DNA of 24,655 bases from assembly GCA_051953655.1 (NCBI GenBank), contig JBQCIO010000133.1, positions 1 through 24,655 of the forward strand. Reading direction: 5' to 3'. The notes beneath the pieces were generated by a model, which had not been told where the DNA came from, ran no database searches, and saw only the letters and a program-made list of their open reading frames with translations. The position numbers and the translations under genes are program-made. This document shows positions 1 through 6,842 of the stretch, piece after piece. Each line of letters starts with the position of its first letter. The first letter of the stretch is position 1. The DNA is from JBQCHF01 sp051953655. Lineage in GTDB: Bacteria; Actinomycetota; Actinomycetes; Motilibacterales; Motilibacteraceae.

Positions 1-2
1 AC

Positions 3-1610
3 CTGCTCTCCGGCTACGGCACCGATCCCCGGGCGCTGGTGCAGGAGGAGCTCGTCAAGGGCTGGGAGTACTTCGACCCGGAGCACTACGCCCGGCGCGT
101 CCTGGCCGAGACTCCGCTGGCCGACCGCTTCCTGCAGGTGCGGGTCAACGGCGACCTCGCCCTGTTCCGCGCGGTCGCCCGGCTGCTGCTCGAGGCCGAC
201 GACGCCGCGCCGGGCACGGTGGTGGACCGCGCGTTCGTCGAGGAGCACACGCTCGGGTTCGAGGAGTGGGCCAAGGACGTCCGCGAGACCAGCTGGGACG
301 ACGTCCTCACCGCCACCGGCCTCACCCGCGGCGAGATCGAGGCGTTCGCGCAGGACTTCCTGGCCAGCAAGCGGACCATCGTCTGCTGGGCCATGGGCCT
401 GACCCAGCACAAGAACTCGGTGCCCACGATCCGCGAGGTCGTCAACGTCCTGCTGCTGCAGGGCAACGTCGGCAAGCCGGGCGCGGGCGTGTGCCCGGGG
501 CGCGGGCCCTCCCACGTGCAGGGCGACCGCACCATGGGCATCTGGGAGAAGATGCCCGACCCGTGGCTCGACGCGCTGGGCGCCGAGTTCGGCTTCCAGC
601 CCCCGCGCAAGCACGGCTACGACGTCGTCGCCAGCATCAAGGCGATGCTCGAGGGCAAGGCCGACGTGTTCTTCGCGATGGGCGGCAACTTCGTCCGCGC
701 CACGTCGGACAGCGCGGCCTGCGAGGAGGCCATGCGCACGCTCCGCCTCACCGTGCACGTGTCGACCAAGCTCAACCGGTCGCACACGGTCTGCGGCGAG
801 ACCGCCCTCATCCTGCCCACCATGGGCCGCACCGAGCGCGACGTCCAGGCCAGCGGTCTGCAGTCGGTCACCGTCGAGGACTCGATGGGGTCGGTGCACG
901 CCTCGCACGGACGGCTGCAGCCGGCCTCCCCGCACCTGCTCTCGGAGATCGCCATCATCTGCCGGCTCGCCCGGGGAACCCTGGGCGCGGAGAACTCCGT
1001 GCCGTGGGAGGCGTTCGAGGCCGACTACTCGAAGATCCGCGACTCGATCAGCCGCGTCGTGCCGGGCTTCGACGACTTCAACGCCAAGGTCGGCGTGCCC
1101 GGCGGCTTCCTGCTGCCGCACCCCCCGCGCGACGAGCGCCGCTTCCCGACCAAGACCGGCAAGGCGAACTTCACGGTGAACCCGCTCGAGGTTCTCCGGG
1201 TCCCCGAGGGCCGGCTGCTGCTGCAGACCCTGCGCAGCCACGACCAGTACAACACCACCATCTACGGCCTCGACGACCGCTACCGCGGCATCAGCAAGGG
1301 CCGGCGTGTGGTGTTCGTGAACCCCGACGACGTGCGCGCCCTCGGCTACACCGACGGCCAGGTCGTGGACCTCGTCTCGGAGTGGACCGACGGTGAGCGG
1401 CGGGCCGAGGCGTTCCGGATCGTCGCCTACCCGACGGCCCGCGGCTGCGCGGCGGCCTACTTCCCCGAGGCCAACGTGCTCGTGCCGCTGGACTCGGTGG
1501 CCGAGACCTCGGGCACGCCGACGTCGAAGTCGGTCATCATCCGCCTCGAGCCGGCGGGCACCGTGCCGGCGGCGCGCAGCGGCGCGGAGATGTCCGAGGC
1601 CGTGTCGTAG
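3..1610 (+). CDS. FdhF/YdeP-family molybdopterin oxidoreductase, 3' part
   Basis: This is the C-terminal ~535 residues of a formate-dehydrogenase-like molybdopterin oxidoreductase of the FdhF/YdeP type. The frame is open to the window edge (codons LLSGYGTDPRAL precede the first GTG at 39), so the gene begins upstream and the N-terminal part is missing; the family is usually about 750 residues. Visible family segments are CWAMGLTQHKNSVPTIREVV, GNVGKPGAGVCPGRGPSHVQ and GDRTMGIWEKMP in the Mo-bis-MGD-binding core, and the C-terminal dinucleotide-binding segment DQYNTTIYGLDDRYRG. Known members are cytoplasmic and act on formate or uncertain substrates, so the substrate here is not established. 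It is followed by a G+C-rich hairpin and converges on an OFA-type MFS transporter, which supports a formate/oxalate theme by context only. The family assignment is firm; the exact reaction is not. Confidence 0.9.
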   Translation: MLSGYGTDPRALVQEELVKGWEYFDPEHYARRVLAETPLADRFLQVRVNGDLALFRAVARLLLEADDAAPGTVVDRAFVEEHTLGFEEWAKDVRETSWDDVLTATGLTRGEIEAFAQDFLASKRTIVCWAMGLTQHKNSVPTIREVVNVLLLQGNVGKPGAGVCPGRGPSHVQGDRTMGIWEKMPDPWLDALGAEFGFQPPRKHGYDVVASIKAMLEGKADVFFAMGGNFVRATSDSAACEEAMRTLRLTVHVSTKLNRSHTVCGETALILPTMGRTERDVQASGLQSVTVEDSMGSVHASHGRLQPASPHLLSEIAIICRLARGTLGAENSVPWEAFEADYSKIRDSISRVVPGFDDFNAKVGVPGGFLLPHPPRDERRFPTKTGKANFTVNPLEVLRVPEGRLLLQTLRSHDQYNTTIYGLDDRYRGISKGRRVVFVNPDDVRALGYTDGQVVDLVSEWTDGERRAEAFRIVAYPTARGCAAAYFPEANVLVPLDSVAETSGTPTSKSVIIRLEPAGTVPAARSGAEMSEAVS

Positions 1611-1629
1611 CAGCCTCGGGAGGCTCCCG

Positions 1630-1667
1630 AAGGCCCCGGTCCCGCCTCGAGCGGGGGCCGGGGCCTT
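1630..1667 (+). terminator. hairpin terminator after the oxidoreductase gene
   Basis: A near-perfect inverted repeat starts 20 bases after the stop codon. The left arm AAGGCCCCGGTCCCGC and the right arm GCGGGGGCCGGGGCCTT are separated by CTCGA, with one mismatch and one bulge. There is no clear T-run, which is common for actinobacterial intrinsic terminators. Confidence 0.65.
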
Positions 1668-1701
1668 CGTCGTGGGGGCACGCGAACGAAGCCCCCCATA
1701 C

Positions 1702-1749
1702 GTCAGGGGACCCCTGACCCGCTTCGCAGCAGGTCAGGGGTCCCCTCAC
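1702..1749. repeat. two inverted copies of a 17-bp palindrome (probable bidirectional terminator)
   Basis: Copy 1 (1702-1718) is GTCAGGGG-A-CCCCTGAC, a perfect palindrome. Copy 2 (1733-1749) is GTCAGGGG-T-CCCCTCAC, with one arm mismatch. Copy 2 is the reverse complement of copy 1 except for one base, so the whole stretch can also fold as one larger stem. It lies between convergent genes ending at 1610 (+) and 1787 (-), consistent with two-way termination. A third copy is at 11174-11190. Confidence 0.6.
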
Positions 1750-1786
1750 GCTGTTCCGTGCGTCCGGGCGGACGCGGAGGAAGGCG

Positions 1787-1927
1787 TCAGCCGGTGAAGA
1801 GCTTGGCCGCCTTGGTGAGCGTCTGCTCCAGTCCGTAGAGCAGCGGGACCACCACCAGGGCCCAGCTGAGCGCGATGGCGAGCGCCTGGCTCCCGCTGGC
1901 GTGCTCCTGCGAGTTCTGAGCGCTCAT
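1787..1927 (-). CDS. MFS transporter small subunit, one-TM protein (46 aa)
   Basis: A 46-residue protein starts at the ATG at 1927 and reads MSAQNSQEHASGSQ followed by one hydrophobic segment (about residues 15-32, ALAIALSWALVVVPLLYG) and a short basic tail ending KAAKLFTG. Its ATG overlaps the TGA of the upstream MFS gene as ATGA, so the two are translationally coupled. Small one-TM proteins of this kind are known next to OFA-type MFS carriers and are annotated as a transporter small subunit. The role is probably to stabilise or modify the carrier in the cytoplasmic membrane, and this is not demonstrated. Position, overlap and membrane segment all support a real gene. Confidence 0.8.
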   Translation of the reverse strand: MSAQNSQEHASGSQALAIALSWALVVVPLLYGLEQTLTKAAKLFTG

Positions 1928-3363
1928 CGAGCCGCTCCCTTCGTGACGGGCTGCTTGGCGAGGCTGACGGTCTCGTCAGCGCTGCGGTGGAAGCGCTCGG
2001 CGACCGGCTTGATGGCCAGGTTCGCCAGGAAGCCAACGATCAGCACGCCGACCATGACCAGCAGCGCCGGGCGGTAGGCGGAGGCGGTGAGGGTGCCGGG
2101 CTTGCCGGCGCTCTCGATGATGCCGTCGACGATGAGCGGGCCGGCCACACCGGCGGCCGACCAGGCGGTCAGCAGCCGGCCGTGGATGGCGCCCACCTGG
2201 TAGGTGCCGAACAGGTCGCGCAGGAACGCCGGAGCGGTCGAGAAGCCGCCACCGTAGAAGCTGATGATGATGCCGGCGAACAGGACGAACAGCACCGTGG
2301 TGCTGCTGCCGGCGACCGTGAGCAGCACGTAGAGGACGGCGCCGAAGCCGAGGTAGAGCATGTAGATCGGCTTGCGGCCGATGGCGTCCGAGGTCGAGGA
2401 CCAGATGAAACGCCCGGCCATGTTGCACAGCGACAGCAGGCCGACGAAGCCACCGGCCGCCGCCGCCGAGACGGCCGACTTGCCGTCCGCACCGCGGAAG
2501 AAGTCCTGGATCATCGGGGCCGCCTGCTCGAGGATGCCGATGCCGGCGGTGACGTTGCAGAACAGGGCCACCCACAGGAACCAGAACTGCGGCGTGCGGA
2601 TCGCGTCCGCGGCCGAGACGTTGGCCGTGGTCTGCAGCGGCTTGGCCGCCACCAGCGAGGGCTCCCAGCCGGCCGGCCGCCAGCCCTCGGCAGGCACGCG
2701 CACCAGTGCGGCACCGAAGAGCATGAAGACCAGGTAGACGATGCCCAGCACCACGAACGAGGACGACACGGCGTGGCCGTTGGCCACCGAGCCCTTCGCG
2801 TTCGGGTCGAAGCCGGAGTCGAAGGCAGCCATCAGCTTGACCGACAGCGGAGAGGCGATGAGGGCACCACCGCCGAAGCCCATGATGGCGAGGCCGGTGG
2901 CCAGGCCCGGGCGGTCCGGGAACCACTTCATCAGGGTGGAGACCGGCGAGATGTAGCCGATGCCCAGTCCGATGCCGCCGATGACGCCGTAGCCGAGGTA
3001 CACCAGCCACAGCTGCGAGGACGCCACGCCGAGGGCACCGACGAGGAAGCCGACGCCCCAGCAGACCGCGGCGACGACCATCGCCTTGCGCGGGCCGTTG
3101 CGCTCGACCCAGGTGCCACCGAAGGCGGCGGACAGGCCGAGGACCACGATGGCCAGCGAGAAGATCCAGCCGATCGCGGTGAGGCTGGAGCCGAAGTGCT
3201 TGACCAGGGGGGTCTTGAACACGCTGAACGCGTAGACCTGGCCGATGCTCAGGTGCACGGCCAACGCGGCCGGCGGGATGAGCCAACGATTGAAGCCTGG
3301 CTTGGCGATGGTCCGCTCACGGCTGAGCAGACCACCCCCCGCCGGAGCGTGGGACTGCGCCAT
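1924..3363 (-). CDS. OFA (oxalate/formate antiporter) family MFS transporter
   Basis: This is a 479-residue polytopic membrane protein with about twelve hydrophobic segments. The start chosen is the ATG at 3363 because AGGAGG (complement of 3368-3373) sits 4 bases upstream; the frame stays open further but without a comparable site. The N-terminal KPGFNRWLIPPAALAVHLSI and the loop region around residues 130-173 (GGIGLGIGYISPVSTLMKWF, then DRPGLATGLAIMGFGGGALI) are typical of the oxalate/formate antiporter family. Members carry small carboxylates, but substrates vary (oxalate, formate, lactate, pyruvate), so formate is only suggested by the convergent FdhF/YdeP gene. It overlaps the one-TM small gene by 4 bases (ATGA). 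Confidence 0.9.
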   Translation of the reverse strand: MAQSHAPAGGGLLSRERTIAKPGFNRWLIPPAALAVHLSIGQVYAFSVFKTPLVKHFGSSLTAIGWIFSLAIVVLGLSAAFGGTWVERNGPRKAMVVAAVCWGVGFLVGALGVASSQLWLVYLGYGVIGGIGLGIGYISPVSTLMKWFPDRPGLATGLAIMGFGGGALIASPLSVKLMAAFDSGFDPNAKGSVANGHAVSSSFVVLGIVYLVFMLFGAALVRVPAEGWRPAGWEPSLVAAKPLQTTANVSAADAIRTPQFWFLWVALFCNVTAGIGILEQAAPMIQDFFRGADGKSAVSAAAAGGFVGLLSLCNMAGRFIWSSTSDAIGRKPIYMLYLGFGAVLYVLLTVAGSSTTVLFVLFAGIIISFYGGGFSTAPAFLRDLFGTYQVGAIHGRLLTAWSAAGVAGPLIVDGIIESAGKPGTLTASAYRPALLVMVGVLIVGFLANLAIKPVAERFHRSADETVSLAKQPVTKGAAR

Positions 3364-3507
3364 GCGTCCTCCTGGAACGACGTAGGCAGAGATCGGGTCG
3401 CGAGGCGCGCAGCAGCCCCCGCTCGGCTCCGTCGCACATGCGCGCTGGAAAGCGTGGCCCACGCCACACACCGCCGCATACCCGGAAGGATGTTGCAGCG
3501 ACAAGCG

Positions 3508-3518
3508 GTAGGTCCTAC
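3508..3518. promoter_or_regulatory. short palindrome upstream of the MFS gene
   Basis: GTAGG-T-CCTAC is a perfect 11-bp dyad in the 233-bp gap between the thioesterase stop and the MFS start. It could be an operator for the transporter gene, but it is short and isolated. I see no gene in this gap. Confidence 0.25.
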
Positions 3519-3596
3519 GCGCCGAGCGGGACCTTGGTCCCGATCAGCGGGAAGTCGGGCGGGGGTGACGGCGGTCACCTCGCAGGGGAGGATCGG

Positions 3597-4559
3597 TCAG
3601 CGCAGCGGCCGGATGAGCCCTTCCTGCACCACGCTGGCGATCAGTCGGCCGTCCCGCGTGAAGATCCGCCCGGTGGCCAGGCCGCGCGCTCCCGACGCCG
3701 AGGGCGACACCTGGTCGTAGAGCAGCCACTCGTCGATGCGGAACGGCCGGTGGAACCACATGGCGTGGTCCAGGGACGCCATCTGGACGGCGGTGCCGTC
3801 CATGGGGACGTCGTGGGGCACCAGCGAGGCGGAGAGCAGGGTCAGGTCGCTCACGTAGGCGAGCAGGCAGACGTGCAGCACGGGCTCGTCGGGCAGCGGG
3901 CGCTCAGGTGTTCCAGGTACCCGCAGCCAGACCCGGGCGCGGGCGGGATGCTCGGGGTCGCCGGTGAGGGCCTGGCCGTTGCTCCCGCCCCCGACGAGCC
4001 GCAGGTCGATGCCCCGCACCTCGCGCCAGAACCGGTTCCACCGGGCCGGCTCCTGCTCGATGCGCTCCTGCAGCGTCGGCAGCGTCTCCGGTTCGGGCAC
4101 GTCCGGCATCGGCTCCTGGTGGTCGAAGCCGGGCTCGGGGTGCTGGAACGAGGCCGACATGAAGAAGATCGTGCGGCCGTGCTGGCGGGCGACGACGCGC
4201 CGGGTGGCGAAGCTGCGGCCGTCCCGGATGCGCTCGGTCTCGTAGACGATGGGGACCGAGGGGTCGCCGGGGCGCACGAAGTAGCCGTGCAGCGAGTGCA
4301 CGTGCCGTCCGGCGTCCACGGTCCGCACGGCGGCGACCAGCGCCTGGCCGGCCACCTGTCCGCCGAAGGTCCGCTGCAGGCTCGTCTCGGGCTGCCGGCC
4401 GCGGAACAGGTCGACGTCGATCTCCTCGAGGTCGAGCAGGTCCAGCAGTGCGGCGGCGGACGAGGGGTCGTGACCGGCGCCGTCCGCCCCGGCCTGCTCC
4501 GGCTGCTCCGGTTGCTCGGGCGACTGGCGGGGGCTGGTCTCGTCGGCGGGCTCGCTCAC
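3597..4559 (-). CDS. tesB: acyl-CoA thioesterase II (TesB type)
   Basis: A 320-residue protein starts at the GTG at 4559 (MSEPADET). It has an acidic, Pro/Gln-rich N-terminal extension of about 35 residues and then the double hot-dog fold of TesB thioesterases, which hydrolyse medium and long acyl-CoA to free fatty acid and CoA in the cytoplasm. Recognisable segments are QRTFGGQVAGQALVAAVRTV, HSLHGYFVRPGDPSVPIVYE and DGRSFATRRVVARQHGRTIF in the first hot dog, and the second-domain segment GTAVQMASLDHAMWFHRPFR followed by DEWLLYDQVSPSASGARGLA. The usual family length is about 285, so the excess is the N-terminal tail. The ribosome site is weak. It lies downstream of the lipid-droplet-type gene on the same strand, consistent with lipid turnover. 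The family is secure; the chain-length preference is unknown. Confidence 0.92.
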   Translation of the reverse strand: MSEPADETSPRQSPEQPEQPEQAGADGAGHDPSSAAALLDLLDLEEIDVDLFRGRQPETSLQRTFGGQVAGQALVAAVRTVDAGRHVHSLHGYFVRPGDPSVPIVYETERIRDGRSFATRRVVARQHGRTIFFMSASFQHPEPGFDHQEPMPDVPEPETLPTLQERIEQEPARWNRFWREVRGIDLRLVGGGSNGQALTGDPEHPARARVWLRVPGTPERPLPDEPVLHVCLLAYVSDLTLLSASLVPHDVPMDGTAVQMASLDHAMWFHRPFRIDEWLLYDQVSPSASGARGLATGRIFTRDGRLIASVVQEGLIRPLR

Positions 4560-4579
4560 GCGCAGGATCGTCCCACGCT

Positions 4580-4620
4580 CGCGGAGCGAGCAGACGGTGC
4601 GACGCGGAGCGAGCAGACGG
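4580..4620. repeat. 18-bp direct repeat upstream of tesB
   Basis: CGCGGAGCGAGCAGACGG occurs exactly at 4580-4597 and again at 4603-4620, 23 bases apart start to start. The first copy overlaps a hairpin GCTCGC-GGA-GCGAGC (4577-4591). The stretch lies in the 87-bp gap between the lipid-droplet-type gene and tesB, just upstream of the tesB start. Confidence 0.6.
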
Positions 4621-4646
4621 CGTCAGGCGGTTGACCGGCGAGGAGG

Positions 4647-5318
4647 TCAGCCCTCGTCGGGCAGCTCGTCCGCCTCGAGCTTGCGGATGCGGTTCTCCAG
4701 CGCGGTGAGCACCTGCAGGCGGTGCGCGTGCTGCTGCTCCCAAGCCCGCAGCACGAGGAGGTCCTCGAGCGGCACGCTCCGGATGCGCGCCCGCAGGCTG
4801 GCCGGGGACCGGCCGTCCCACTCCGGGATCGGCAGGTCCTGCTCGCGCTCGGGCACCACCACGTCCGGGTGCTCGCGGGCGGCGAGGTCGGCCACCGCCG
4901 TGGCCGTGCCGGGCGCCCCGGCCTCGACCGCCTCGAGGGCCGGCCCGGGCTCGGCGGCCTCCTCGTCGGCTGCCTCGGCCAGCGTCTCGTCGACCAGGTG
5001 CATGACCCGCTCGACGGCGCCCTGCTCCGGAGCGGGCGCCGCGAAGGGCACCGCCGGAGGGACGGCGACCGGACGGCTCACCGGCTCCTGGTGCGGGAGC
5101 ACGGTGCGCAGCGCCAGCCGACCGACGTCGACGACGCCGTCGGCCATGACGAAGGCACCGCTGGCGGCCTGGCCCACCGCCTGGCCGGCCATCCGCCAGC
5201 CCACCACGACCAAGGGGCCGGCCAGCGCCCGGCCGAGGCCGACCACGCCGGCGACTCCTTGCACCACTCCCCCCACCCGGTCCTCGACCTTCCGAAGGGC
5301 ACAGGTCACCGCTGCCAC
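4647..5318 (-). CDS. lipid droplet-associated protein (Rv1109c-like)
   Basis: A 223-residue protein starts at the GTG at 5318, preceded by AGGAGAGG about nine bases upstream. The first ~80 residues are Ala/Gly/Val-rich and amphipathic (VGGVVQGVAGVVGLGRALAG), suited to binding a lipid surface. An acidic Ala/Glu-rich stretch fills about residues 95-165. The C-terminal ~55 residues (PIPEWDGRSPASLRARIRSV, then PLEDLLVLRAWEQQHAHRLQ, ending LENRIRKLEAD) resemble the conserved C-terminus of actinobacterial lipid-droplet proteins such as Rv1109c. Such proteins coat neutral-lipid inclusions. Assignment rests on remembered resemblance of the C-terminal helix-loop-helix, so it is moderate. The neighbouring tesB fits a lipid role. 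Confidence 0.55.
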   Translation of the reverse strand: MAAVTCALRKVEDRVGGVVQGVAGVVGLGRALAGPLVVVGWRMAGQAVGQAASGAFVMADGVVDVGRLALRTVLPHQEPVSRPVAVPPAVPFAAPAPEQGAVERVMHLVDETLAEAADEEAAEPGPALEAVEAGAPGTATAVADLAAREHPDVVVPEREQDLPIPEWDGRSPASLRARIRSVPLEDLLVLRAWEQQHAHRLQVLTALENRIRKLEADELPDEG

Positions 5319-5384
5319 GCCGTCGATCCTCTCCTGGGTTCTCGGGTTCCGCCCCGGGCCCTATGGCCCGCCGATCGCTCTGGC

Positions 5385-5818
5385 TCAGTCGGTCTCCGGG
5401 CGCGGCGCCCCGCGCTCCTCGATCCCGCCGCCCAGCGCGCGCCAGGCGTCCTGAAGGTTGGCGAACTGCTCGCCCGAGGGCAGCCGACGCAGGTCGGCCA
5501 GCACGCTGTCCGGCGCCTGGTTCGCCTCGGCTGCCGCGAGCAGGGCTTCGCGGTCGCCCGGGAACGCGGACGTGCCGAGGAACCGGGCGACCGTGCTGCG
5601 GGCCTCGACCTCCTCCGGCGTCACCCCCTGCGGCACGCCACCGACGAAGGTGCCGTCGGGCACGCGGTCGACGTCGGGCTGGTCCTCGCCCGAGGCTCGG
5701 GGTCCTTCCACTCCTCGGCGTGCGTGGACCGGCCGGCCCGCTGCATGCCCTCGAGCTCGTGCTCGAGCTGGTCGTCGACCCGGGCGCTGTGCTTGTCGCT
5801 CCCGCGCTGCTCCGCCAC
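5385..5818 (-). pseudogene. DUF2795 protein gene with a one-base frameshift
   Basis: The frame from the GTG at 5818 (AGGAGG-type site at 5830-5835, 11 bases upstream) reads VAEQRGSDKHSARVDDQLEH and continues to HAEEWKDPEP. The C-terminal domain, DVDRVPDGTFVGGVPQGVTP through RSTVARFLGTSAFPGDREAL to the TGA at 5385, is in another frame. The join is at 5691-5698, where GAGCCTCGGG appears; one extra C there would restore one continuous 144-residue reading frame. The C-terminal part matches DUF2795, a small domain of unknown function common in actinobacteria. As written, translation from 5818 leaves the domain frame, so the gene is either truly broken or carries a sequencing error. It is divergent from the dienelactone hydrolase gene. 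Confidence 0.75.
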
Positions 5819-5983
5819 GTCGCGCCGTCCCTCCTGATGCTGGCTGGTCCTGCCGGTGCGATCGAGCCCTACCCCGGCCTTGCGGGCGGTAACGCCCCGG
5901 CCGGCACGCGCTGTGGCGGCGTGGCGACGTCGCTGCGAGCATCGGCGCGGGCGGTGTCCGTGCCGCACCCAGCCGGCGTCCCC

Positions 5984-6010
5984 GGAGGACCCGGAGGACC
6001 AGGAGGACCA
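5984..6010 (+). promoter_or_regulatory. three tandem Shine-Dalgarno-like 9-mers
   Basis: GGAGGACCC, GGAGGACCA and GGAGGACCA follow each other directly before the GTG at 6012. The last unit, preceded by an A (AGGAGG at 6001-6006), is correctly spaced as a ribosome binding site and decides the start of the downstream gene. Confidence 0.6.
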
Positions 6011-6011
6011 C

Positions 6012-6719
6012 GTGACCGACACCGCGATCCCGACGCCGAACGGGGAGCTGCGCGGCCACCTGGCCGTGCCGGCCGGCGAGGGCCCCTGGCCCGGCGTCGT
6101 CGTCGTGCACGAGGCGTTCGGGCTCGACGACGACATCCGCGCGCACGCCGACCGGCTCGCCGTCCACGGCTATCTGGCGCTGGCGCCGGACCTGTTCTCC
6201 TGGGGATCGACGCTGCGGTGCCTGGTGGCCGCCTTCCGTGCCCTCTCGGCCGGCCAGGGTCGCGCGGTCGACGACGTCGAGGCCTGCCGCGCCCTCCTCG
6301 CCGGCCGAGCGGACTGCACCGGCAAGGTCGGCATCCTCGGCTTCTGCATGGGCGGCGGCTTCGCGCTGCTCGGCGCCACCCGGGGCTTCGACGTCGCCGC
6401 ACCGAACTACGGGCAGCCGCCGAAGGACCCCGAGCGCGCCCTGGCCGGTGCCTGCCCGGTGGTGGGCAGCTACGGCGGCCGCGACCGCTACCTCAAGGGC
6501 GCCGCCGCCGCCCTGACCACCGCGCTGTCGGCCAACGGGGTGCCGCACGACGTCAAGGAGTACCCCGACGCCTCGCACAGCTTCCTCAACCGGCACACGG
6601 GATTCTTCGCCGCCCTGGACCGGGTGACGGGTACCGGCTACCGGGAGGCCGCCGCCACCGATGCGTGGGAGCGGATCCTTGCCTTCTTCGTGACGCACCT
6701 GCGCGAGCCGACGCCGTGA
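6012..6719 (+). CDS. dienelactone hydrolase family protein
   Basis: A 235-residue alpha/beta hydrolase starts at the GTG at 6012, five bases after AGGAGG. The frame is open upstream but that part lacks family resemblance. Members use a Cys-His-Asp triad on lactones such as dienelactone in chloroaromatic degradation, although many have other ester substrates. The visible triad is Cys112 in GILGFCMGGGFALL, Asp158 in GSYGGRDRY and His189 in YPDASHSFLNRHTGFF; Glu34 in VVHEAFG is the conserved glutamate that pairs with the resting cysteine. Length is normal for the family and no signal peptide is seen, so it is cytoplasmic. It stands alone on the plus strand between a divergent DUF2795 gene and a P-type ATPase. 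No other aromatic-degradation genes are nearby, so the substrate is open. Confidence 0.9.
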   Translation: MTDTAIPTPNGELRGHLAVPAGEGPWPGVVVVHEAFGLDDDIRAHADRLAVHGYLALAPDLFSWGSTLRCLVAAFRALSAGQGRAVDDVEACRALLAGRADCTGKVGILGFCMGGGFALLGATRGFDVAAPNYGQPPKDPERALAGACPVVGSYGGRDRYLKGAAAALTTALSANGVPHDVKEYPDASHSFLNRHTGFFAALDRVTGTGYREAAATDAWERILAFFVTHLREPTP

Positions 6720-6767
6720 TCGTGGAGGGGTGATGGCGGTTTCTCGTCATCAACCCTTCACGATCAC
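6716..6767 (+). terminator. long hairpin overlapping the hydrolase stop codon
   Basis: Arms at 6716-6735 (starting GTGATCGTGG) and 6748-6767 (ending TTCACGATCAC) pair over 20 positions with two imperfect pairs and a 12-base loop. The left arm contains the TGA at 6717-6719. No T-run follows. The position is that of a terminator, but the length suggests it could instead be a dispersed palindromic repeat. Confidence 0.55.
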
Positions 6768-6842
6768 GTCCCCGTCCGACGCCGTCCGCAGCGGGGACCT
6801 GCGCCCCTGGCAGACGACCCGCCGTGCTGGCTGGGTGGAGCC

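Noticed and set aside
1987..3720. A 577-residue plus-strand frame antisense to the MFS gene
   Set aside because: It is a highly polar, repetitive translation with no family resemblance, while the opposite strand encodes a clear OFA carrier with ribosome site.
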